From NCBI GenBank assembly GCA_934667475.1, contig CAKUMB010000035.1:1-5651 (forward strand): a DNA stretch of 5,651 nt, read 5' to 3'. Made by a program: the position numbers and the translations under genes. This stretch comes from an uncultured Muribaculaceae bacterium. GTDB taxonomy: Bacteria > Bacteroidota > Bacteroidia > Bacteroidales > Muribaculaceae. Shown here piece after piece: positions 1-4,550 of the stretch (positions within the stretch are counted from its first letter, which is position 1; the number at the start of each line of letters is the position of its first letter). The notes under the pieces were generated by a model. The model was given only the letters and a program-made list of their open reading frames with translations, did no database searches and was not told the DNA's origin.

Positions 1-1
1 G

Positions 2-1000
2 AACGATCCCTCATACCTGGCGACGGTATCCATGAGAGAGCTGTATGAAACCGCGTACGAGATCAAGCCGCCGCTGATCGACGGCCTGCTCTACCCGGGG
101 ACCTACCTTCTGGCCGGCGCGCCGAAGCTGGGCAAGAGCTTCCTGGTCGCGCAGCTCGCCTACCACATCAGCACCGGGACGCCGCTCTGGGATTACCCGG
201 TGCGAAAAGGAACGGTTTTGTATTTGGCGCTGGAGGACGACAACCGGCGTCTGCAGAACCGGATGTATCAGATGTTCGACATGGCAATCGCGGATCAGCT
301 CTATTTTGCCACACACGCGCGGCAGCTCGGGAACGGATTGGACGAGCAGCTGGAGAGTTTTGTCCGGGAGCATCCGGACACAAAACTCATAATCATCGAC
401 ACGCTGCAAAAGATCCGGGAGATCGGCGGCGAAGCGTACAGCTACGCAAGCGATTACGATATCATCACCCGGCTGAAAAGCTTTGCCGATTGCCGCGGGT
501 TGTGTCTGATCCTGGTACACCACACGCGCAAGCAAAAAGCGGATGACGTGTTCGACATGATCTCCGGAACGAGCGGCCTGCTGGGCGCAGCGGACGGAGC
601 TTTCCTTCTGCAGAAGCCGACACGCACGGCAAACGAAGCGACACTGGATATCTCCGGCAGGGATCAGCAGGACCAAAGACTTCACCTGAATCGAAATGAG
701 GAGAAGCTGTGCTGGGAGCTGGAGCGGTGTGAAACCGAGCTATGGAAAGCGCCGCCGGAAGCAATTCTGGATGCTGTCGCCGGACTCGTTAACGCGGAAA
801 AACCGGAATGGACCGGAAGTCCGACAGAGCTGGTCGAAGCGCTTGCAGTTGATATGAAAGCAAATACGCTGACCATGAAGCTGAATGTCAACACCGGACG
901 CTTATACCGGGAGCACGGTATCCGCTACTGGAACCGCCGGACGCACGAGGGGGAAAGATCATTTTGCAGTTTGAGCCGGAAAGCGCGTGACGATGTGTGA
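2..1000 (+). CDS. RecA-fold AAA family ATPase of a mobile element (RepA/primase-helicase-like), 5' partial
   Basis: Probable replication- or maintenance-associated ATPase of an integrative element, cytoplasmic and DNA-acting by family analogy (AAA_25/RepA-like). Numbered from the ATG at 32, the Walker A motif is GAPKLGKS (29-36). An ALEDD segment lies at 66-70, the Walker B strand LIIIDTLQ at 119-126, HHTRK at 163-167 and SGTSGLLGAADG at 178-189. Residues about 262-300 look like a small helical or winged-helix tail. The reading frame is open upstream to the window edge (NDPSYLATVS before the ATG), and no Shine-Dalgarno precedes the ATG at 32, so the real start probably lies outside. The C-terminus after the THEG residues (304-307) looks out of frame: the adjacent frame reads KIILQFEPES, and a third frame continues past the stop to 1133. 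The ATPase call is firm; its exact role is inferred. Confidence 0.85.
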   Translation, partial: NDPSYLATVSMRELYETAYEIKPPLIDGLLYPGTYLLAGAPKLGKSFLVAQLAYHISTGTPLWDYPVRKGTVLYLALEDDNRRLQNRMYQMFDMAIADQLYFATHARQLGNGLDEQLESFVREHPDTKLIIIDTLQKIREIGGEAYSYASDYDIITRLKSFADCRGLCLILVHHTRKQKADDVFDMISGTSGLLGAADGAFLLQKPTRTANEATLDISGRDQQDQRLHLNRNEEKLCWELERCETELWKAPPEAILDAVAGLVNAEKPEWTGSPTELVEALAVDMKANTLTMKLNVNTGRLYREHGIRYWNRRTHEGERSFCSLSRKARDDV

Positions 1001-1073
1001 CGGTCGTGACGATGATTTCGGCAGCGGACGCGGTATCCCAAACACCGTCACCATCGACACGGATCGTCACGGG
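984..1073. repeat. Mirrored array of GTGACGRT iteron-like repeats (large imperfect dyad)
   Basis: Three direct copies of the octamer GTGACGRT start at 987, 997 and 1006. Their reverse complements occupy 1044-1051, 1053-1060 (one mismatch) and 1063-1070. Spacings are 10 and 9 bp on the left and 9 and 10 bp on the right, so the two sets mirror each other exactly about position 1028.5. Together they form a long imperfect inverted repeat with arms of about 30 bp. The array overlaps the last codons and stop of the ATPase gene. It could be a binding site for a replication, partition or relaxosome protein, or a folded RNA; part of the repetition could also stem from a former Asp-rich coding tail. 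The repeats are seen directly, the function is inferred. Confidence 0.7.
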
Positions 1074-1083
1074 GCGTCTCCCT

Positions 1084-1113
1084 TTGAGAGGGGGAATGAG
1101 TCTGCAATATACT
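1084..1113 (+). promoter_or_regulatory. Candidate sigma-70-type promoter for the mobC-parB unit
   Basis: A TTGAGA box (1084-1089) and a TATACT box (1108-1113) are separated by 18 bp, each matching the consensus at five of six positions. Transcription would begin near 1120 and give a leader of about 80 nt before mobC, carrying the hairpins at 1124-1164. It is placed correctly for the mobC-parB operon, but this is sequence resemblance only. Confidence 0.4.
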
Positions 1114-1123
1114 GGCAAGCATC

Positions 1124-1176
1124 GCCTTTGTGATACCACAAACGCAAAAACAGGGGTGAACCCCCATACCCCCAGC
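1124..1176. other. Candidate origin of transfer (oriT) / relaxosome site upstream of mobC
   Basis: Two structures sit side by side just before mobC. TTTGTG (1127-1132) and CACAAA (1137-1142) form a hairpin with an ATAC loop, extended by a GC/GC pair at 1124-1125 and 1144-1145 across one mismatch. Downstream, GGGGT (1153-1157) pairs with ACCCC (1160-1164) or alternatively with a second ACCCC (1168-1172), and CCCCCA is repeated directly at 1161-1166 and 1169-1174. Inverted repeats next to a short asymmetric tract, immediately upstream of a relaxosome accessory gene, are typical of oriT regions. No nic site can be assigned from this sequence alone. Confidence 0.4.
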
Positions 1177-1190
1177 AAAAGAAGATAAGA

Positions 1191-1205
1191 AGGAGGAATG
1201 ATTTG
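1191..1205 (+). promoter_or_regulatory. Ribosome binding site fixing the TTG start of mobC
   Basis: AGGAGG (1191-1196) lies 6 nt before TTG at 1203. The only nearby ATG (1198-1200) hits a stop codon after one further codon (ATG ATT TGA), so TTG is the working start. Confidence 0.8.
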
Positions 1206-1571
1206 AGAAGCAGAAATGTACATGTACAGCTCTGGCTGAACCAGAAAGAGGCGGATGCCCTGGCCCGCAGTGCGAAGAAATGCGGGCTGACCCAGTCGAC
1301 CTACCTGCGGCACCTGATCACAGGCTTCGTGCCAAAGGAGCTTCCGCCGCCGGACTACCATGCCATGATGCGGCAGCTCTATGGCCTGACAAACAATCTG
1401 AACCAGATCGCTAAGAAAGCCCACGTGCTGAACGTGATCGACGTCCAGGCGTATGACCGTAATGCTGAAATGGCCATACAGGCGATCCTGGACATTACCA
1501 AGGCAGTTGTTGAACCGAGAAAAATGAATGAGGAGGAAACCATTGAAGCAAGCACAATTAACGAAGATTGA
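1203..1571 (+). CDS. mobC: MobC-like relaxosome accessory protein
   Basis: A 122-residue mobilization protein of the MobC type, which binds oriT and helps the relaxase open and nick the DNA in the relaxosome. The N-terminus (VHVQLWLNQKEADALARSAK) followed by a GLTQSTYLRHLI helix matches the ribbon-helix-helix style of DNA-binding MobC proteins. The middle segment, with YGLTNNLNQIAKKAH, is the conserved MobC signature region in which one helix carries the paired Asn residues. Length is typical for Firmicutes MobC proteins. Translation starts at TTG behind a strong AGGAGG. The 3' end overlaps the following parB-like gene by 29 bp, and the SD of that gene is embedded in the mobC coding sequence, so the two are probably co-translated. 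A relaxase gene, the usual partner, is not next to it here. Confidence 0.88.
   Translation: MRSRNVHVQLWLNQKEADALARSAKKCGLTQSTYLRHLITGFVPKELPPPDYHAMMRQLYGLTNNLNQIAKKAHVLNVIDVQAYDRNAEMAIQAILDITKAVVEPRKMNEEETIEASTINED
1531..1545 (+). promoter_or_regulatory. Ribosome binding site inside mobC fixing the TTG start of the ParB gene
   Basis: AGGAGG (1531-1536) is followed after 6 nt by TTG (1543-1545), the same layout as for mobC. An in-frame ATG at 1528 immediately precedes this SD and so cannot be served by it; TTG is preferred. Confidence 0.7.
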
Positions 1572-2391
1572 GTTATGTAAACTGAAAGCTTTTGCGGATC
1601 ATCCCTACAAGGTACAGGATGATGCGGAAATGGACGCGCTCACCGAGAGCATCCGGGAGAATGGGGTTCTGGCCCCGCTGCTGGTCAGGCCCCTGAACAA
1701 CAGGAAGGGCGAATACGAGATCGTCTCCGGGCACCGGCGAATGCGCGCGGCGGAGAGAGCCGGCCTGAGCGTCGTGCCCGCCTTCGTCTCGGAGCTCGAC
1801 CGGGCGGACGCGGTGATCATGATGGTGGACAGCAATCTGCACCGGGAGCATCTGCTGCCCAGCGAGAAGGCCTTCGCCTATAAGCTGAAACTGGAGGCGA
1901 TGAAGCAGCAGGGCAAGCGGACGGATTTAACTTCGCGACAAGATGTCGAGAAGTTGGGAAGTGCGAATCAGGTGAGTGATACGGAGAGTGGGCGGCAGGT
2001 GCAGCGCTACATCCGTCTGACCTGGCTGCTGCCGGAGCTTCTGAAGCTGGTGGACGAGGGGAAGATCGCCCTGACGCCGGCGGTCTATCTGTCGTATCTT
2101 TCAGCAGAGCAACAGCGCTGGGTCCTTGAGGGAATGAAGCGAAGTGACTGCATCCCCTCGGTCAGTCAGGCACACCGGCTGAAAGAGCAGTGCCGGGCCG
2201 GAACCCTTACGCCGGAAGCTGTCGCAGCCATCATGGGAAAAGAGATGGCCACCCAAAGAGAGAACCTGAAGATCCCGATGGAGCGTGTCCGCCGATTCTT
2301 CCCGGCGAGTTACACGACTGCGCAAATAGAAGAAGAGATCGTGAAACTGTGCGAGGCCCGGTATCACACAGTGATGACGAAGCAGCAATGA
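1543..2391 (+). CDS. ParB/RepB/Spo0J family partition protein
   Basis: A 282-residue ParB-type DNA-binding protein, by family a CTP-dependent clamp that loads at parS-like sites for partition, though element-borne copies may act as regulators. Numbered from the TTG start, the N-terminal domain shows ENGVLAPLLVRP (39-50), the EIVSGHRRMRAAERAG box (59-74) with the GHRR nucleotide-binding motif, and the SNLHRE box (97-102). A helix-turn-helix region follows around SGRQVQRYIRLT (149-160), with a predominantly helical C-terminal part ending in a region rich in Glu and Lys. The ORF looks intact and full length. It overlaps mobC and is followed by a 16-codon ORF in ATGA overlap. No parA is visible in the window. 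An upstream ATG at 1528 would add five residues but lies directly before the SD. The family call is firm; the biological role on this element is inferred. Confidence 0.87.
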   Translation: MKQAQLTKIELCKLKAFADHPYKVQDDAEMDALTESIRENGVLAPLLVRPLNNRKGEYEIVSGHRRMRAAERAGLSVVPAFVSELDRADAVIMMVDSNLHREHLLPSEKAFAYKLKLEAMKQQGKRTDLTSRQDVEKLGSANQVSDTESGRQVQRYIRLTWLLPELLKLVDEGKIALTPAVYLSYLSAEQQRWVLEGMKRSDCIPSVSQAHRLKEQCRAGTLTPEAVAAIMGKEMATQRENLKIPMERVRRFFPASYTTAQIEEEIVKLCEARYHTVMTKQQ

Positions 2392-2438
2392 AGAGGCAGG
2401 CGAAAGGAAGGTACAAATCATACAAGGCTAACCGTTAA
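2388..2438 (+). CDS. Tiny ORF (16 aa) coupled to the ParB gene; possibly a truncated gene start
   Basis: The ATG overlaps the ParB stop as ATGA, an arrangement that allows translational re-initiation. The peptide MKRQAKGRYKSYKANR is strongly basic (seven Lys/Arg of 16) and ends in TAA shortly before the hairpin at 2447. No good ribosome site precedes it. It may be a real micro-peptide, the stub of a gene removed by deletion, or chance. I do not recognise it. Confidence 0.2.
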   Translation: MKRQAKGRYKSYKANR

Positions 2439-2446
2439 CCTGAAAG

Positions 2447-2487
2447 AGAGCCGGGAACACTTTGCTGGCGCAAGGGTTCGCGGCTCT
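2447..2487 (+). terminator. Long stem-loop closing the plus-strand operon (terminator-like)
   Basis: AGAGCCG (2447-2453) pairs with CGGCTCT (2481-2487). After a G-G mismatch, GAAC (2455-2458) pairs with GTTC (2476-2479). An inner stem C-T-TTGC (2460-2465) pairs with GCAA-G-G (2470-2475, one wobble), with a TGGC loop. The hairpin is about 41 nt long and lies just after the last plus-strand ORF. The following bases (TATGTTGTG) are only moderately T-rich, so intrinsic termination is plausible but not certain. Confidence 0.5.
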
Positions 2488-2581
2488 TATGTTGTGTTGG
2501 GGTACTCGAGATTATCATGTGTCCAAAGCGGATTCGGCGAATTGTTTTGCCGTCGGAAAACAATTCAGATTCCGTGTGATA
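2488..2581. other. Junction region between convergent units, no gene seen
   Basis: No credible coding region is seen between the plus-strand hairpin and the minus-strand permease stop. The region contains the perfect inverted repeat at 2539-2566. Because genes converge here and apparent base composition changes, it may hold the edge or a deletion scar of the mobile element. No duplicated attachment site or terminal repeat can be identified inside the window. Confidence 0.4.
2539..2566 (-). terminator. Perfect 10-bp inverted repeat downstream of the permease (terminator or element-end candidate)
   Basis: GAATTGTTTT (2539-2548) is followed by an 8-base spacer and then AAAACAATTC (2557-2566), a perfect 10-bp inverted repeat. 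An outer CGGA/TCCG pair (2529-2532, 2571-2574) extends it across an internal loop. It begins 15 bp beyond the permease stop codon on the minus strand. No T-tract follows on that strand, so it is not a textbook intrinsic terminator and could instead be a protein-binding palindrome. Confidence 0.45.
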
Positions 2582-3532
2582 TTACAGGAAAATGGTGACA
2601 ATAAGAGGAATCGTGACCAAGCAGAGAAGCGTAGAGATCAGGGTCATCTTTGTGCCGACCGTCGTATCCTTTCCGTAAGCTGCGGGAATAACGACAGTAT
2701 TCATGCCGAGAGGCATAGCCGCATAGCAGATAATCACGCCGTAAAGGGCGGCATCCGGTGCCACGATCTTGCATACTCCGAAGAAAATCAAAGGCATGAC
2801 GATCAGACGAATAATACTGATAGCCCAGATCTTGAGATCAGAGAATGCACCCTTAAAGCTGAGGCTGGCGACAGAGATGCCTGCAAGCAGCATCCCAAGG
2901 GGGCTCAGCAGATTTCCCGCTGAAGTGCATGCATCCATGAGGAAGGCGGGGACTTTAATTCCCAAGAGGCCGCAGGCAATACCCAGCAGCATCGCGATAT
3001 TTGTGACATTCACCATGCTCTTTGCAATGGCTTTTGCCTTCGCACCAGCCGAGAGGTTTTCCTGTCCGTCATGGGGCGTGATCTGAGGAAGACCCCATGC
3101 GTACAGAAGGATGGTTCCCGGAATCGTAAACATGGCGAATGGGAAATATGCTTCTGTTCCCAAGATAGACAGGATAACCGCAATCCCGAAAAAACCGTAG
3201 TTGGAGAAAACAAGAGAGTATCTGAACAGACTTCTTTCATAGGAATCCTTCGTAAGCAGGGGGGAGAACAAATATGCACAGAGAGTCGCAATGCCAAAAA
3301 CTGCAATGCCCCATACGATATAACTGAGACCGCTTATCAGCGTATTAATATCGCTTACACTGTTATACAGTCCGCTGAAAGCCAAGCACGGAAATACAAA
3401 GTTGGTTGCGAGCTGACCGATTACTGTGCCGGCGGAATCCGATAGAACTTTTTTTCTCTTAAGGATGAAACCGAATACCAAGATAAATGCCATTGACATC
3501 ATCTTCAAAAAAACAGTCATAAATACTTGCAT
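2582..3532 (-). CDS. AEC (auxin efflux carrier) family permease
   Basis: A 316-residue integral membrane transporter of the AEC family (Mem_trans fold), whose bacterial members move organic acids such as malate or malonate, or related anions. About ten hydrophobic segments are visible: roughly 4-25, 35-57, 66-92, 103-125, 130-148, 172-195, 205-225, 234-255, 260-282 and 294-316, with a polar cytoplasmic-type loop at 150-175 between the two halves. Family-like stretches are FSNYGFFGIAV (109-119), SPLGMLLAGISVA (210-222) and AAMPLGMNTVVIPAAYG (271-287), containing the conserved Asn and Pro residues of the crossed helices. The ATG is preceded by AGGAGG at 8 nt spacing (complement of 3541-3546). 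It lies 32 bp after the SGNH hydrolase gene on the same strand, so co-transcription is likely and its cargo may be linked to that enzyme. The exact substrate is unknown. Confidence 0.9.
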   Translation of the reverse strand: MQVFMTVFLKMMSMAFILVFGFILKRKKVLSDSAGTVIGQLATNFVFPCLAFSGLYNSVSDINTLISGLSYIVWGIAVFGIATLCAYLFSPLLTKDSYERSLFRYSLVFSNYGFFGIAVILSILGTEAYFPFAMFTIPGTILLYAWGLPQITPHDGQENLSAGAKAKAIAKSMVNVTNIAMLLGIACGLLGIKVPAFLMDACTSAGNLLSPLGMLLAGISVASLSFKGAFSDLKIWAISIIRLIVMPLIFFGVCKIVAPDAALYGVIICYAAMPLGMNTVVIPAAYGKDTTVGTKMTLISTLLCLVTIPLIVTIFL

Positions 3533-3564
3533 AATAATTCCCTCCTAAATAATACTACTCTTTT

Positions 3565-4455
3565 TTACAGAATTTCATCGAGCTTTTCTTTCATTAAACG
3601 AGTCCAGACGTCATGACCTTTTTTATTAAGGTGGATCTTATCTATGCGATAATACCCAGGATTGAAATATCGACCATCGGAAGTCTTAAAGCACTCCGGT
3701 CCATGATCAGTGAGCATGTCATCAGTTGCATCGAGGAAATACATGCGGTCAGTCTGTTCACACATCTCTTTCAGCAGTGTATTTGTTTTTACTGTAGCAT
3801 CCCAGAATTGGGGACGACCGGGAAGCGGGAGGCCGGAACATACGATCAGCTTTGCCTGAGGCATATTCTTCAGAAATTCGGCGTACATTTTACGCTTGTT
3901 ATTCAGAATGGTCTCAAGAGGGATTCCGCCGGCGATATCGTTTGAACCAGTCTGGAAAATCACGGCCGAAGGCTTATAGGGATACAGAATACGGGGAGCG
4001 TAATGAATCAGGTCATCATCGATGCAACCACCCATTCCATGGTTCTGGGCGTGGTACGGCAGCATATCCTGGTCCAGAGAATACCACCACGTGATGTTGG
4101 ACGGGCCATAACAGATCACATCACCTTCGTTGATCGGATACTGCGCTTCCATTGCCTGAACCGCCAGCTCATTGACTTCCGGTGTGCCCCATTGGTAGCG
4201 CGGTGCGTTGGGATCAATATCGACGCCGAATTCAGCGACCTCACGTGCAGTCTCTTTGGCATAACGGACGAGCGTCTCGGCATAATCCTTCAAGAAGGAT
4301 TCCTCATTCTCTTCAGTGATAAGATCCTTCACCTGCAACTGGGCGGTTACTTCCTGTCTAATGTTGGGATGATACTTAGTGAATAATTCTTCGAACATAT
4401 CGATCTCAACGAGAAATGCGACTGGGTAAGCGAGAGCCGGATTGTTTTTTTCCAT
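3565..4455 (-). CDS. SGNH/GDSL-type hydrolase with long N-terminal extension
   Basis: A 296-residue serine hydrolase of the SGNH (GDSL) superfamily, members of which cleave esters, thioesters or acyl groups. Block I is seen as VICYGPSN (113-120), with the probable nucleophile Ser119; the usual Asp of GDS is replaced by Pro. Block II is NHGMGG (138-143, oxyanion-hole Gly). Block III is QTGSND (168-173), with Asn172. Block V is DKIH (272-275), giving the Asp272/His275 pair. No signal peptide or membrane segment is evident, so it is probably cytoplasmic. Residues 1-108 form an unusual, charged, mainly helical extension before the catalytic fold. The ATG has AAAGAAGG 7 nt upstream (complement of 4463-4470). 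A strong promoter lies directly ahead and the AEC permease follows 32 bp later, suggesting a hydrolase-transporter unit. The substrate cannot be predicted. Confidence 0.87.
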   Translation of the reverse strand: MEKNNPALAYPVAFLVEIDMFEELFTKYHPNIRQEVTAQLQVKDLITEENEESFLKDYAETLVRYAKETAREVAEFGVDIDPNAPRYQWGTPEVNELAVQAMEAQYPINEGDVICYGPSNITWWYSLDQDMLPYHAQNHGMGGCIDDDLIHYAPRILYPYKPSAVIFQTGSNDIAGGIPLETILNNKRKMYAEFLKNMPQAKLIVCSGLPLPGRPQFWDATVKTNTLLKEMCEQTDRMYFLDATDDMLTDHGPECFKTSDGRYFNPGYYRIDKIHLNKKGHDVWTRLMKEKLDEIL

Positions 4456-4482
4456 TGTTTTACCTTCTTTCTGTTGGATTAC

Positions 4483-4511
4483 ATTATCTTTTAGATGTGC
4501 GGCAAGTTCAA
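4483..4511 (-). promoter_or_regulatory. Near-consensus promoter for the hydrolase-permease operon
   Basis: Read on the minus strand, TTGAAC (complement of 4506-4511) and GATAAT (complement of 4483-4488) are separated by exactly 17 bp. Transcription would start near 4476, giving a leader of about 20 nt with the ribosome site before the hydrolase ATG. This indicates the hydrolase and permease can be expressed independently of the thiolase gene upstream. Confidence 0.65.
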
Positions 4512-4527
4512 CTGAAATCTAAAGATT
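4486..4527. promoter_or_regulatory. Paired ATCT/AGAT palindromes around the promoter (candidate operator)
   Basis: ATCT-TTT-AGAT (4486-4496) overlaps the -10 box and spacer, and AATCT-AA-AGATT (4516-4527) lies just upstream of the -35 box. The shared half-sites and a centre distance of about 30 bp (close to three helical turns) fit a dimeric regulator binding one face of the DNA. The A/T-rich half-sites are short, so chance is possible. No regulator gene is visible nearby. Confidence 0.35.
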
Positions 4528-4550
4528 AGCGTCTTTTTCCGCCGTATTCA

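Larger units (their letters stand above)
4456..4550 (-). other. Thiolase-hydrolase intergenic region
   Basis: Apart from the promoter and the two palindromes this spacer holds the hydrolase ribosome site and no ORF. No strong intrinsic terminator for the thiolase is visible; only the weak AATCT/AGATT stem could serve, so some read-through into the hydrolase is possible. Confidence 0.5.

Noticed and set aside
32..34. ATG as start of the ATPase gene
   Set aside because: No Shine-Dalgarno precedes it and the frame stays open to the window edge; it may be internal, though this cannot be settled from the window.
11..685. Long minus-strand open frame opposite the ATPase
   Set aside because: It lies antisense to a gene with clear Walker motifs and shows no recognisable protein features; a shadow of GC-rich codons.
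997..1188. Plus-strand 63-codon frame between ATPase and mobC
   Set aside because: It starts inside the repeat array, has no ribosome site and reads through the candidate promoter and oriT hairpins.
888..1424. Minus-strand open frame of 178 codons across the ATPase end, the intergenic region and mobC
   Set aside because: It spans two real plus-strand genes and the structured spacer, and its product has no coherent domain; explained by the overlap.
1528..1530. ATG as start of the ParB gene
   Set aside because: It directly precedes the AGGAGG, which is correctly spaced for TTG at 1543.
2462..2923. Plus-strand 153-codon frame
   Set aside because: It starts inside the hairpin region and then runs antisense to the permease; composition is polar and unstructured, with no ribosome site.
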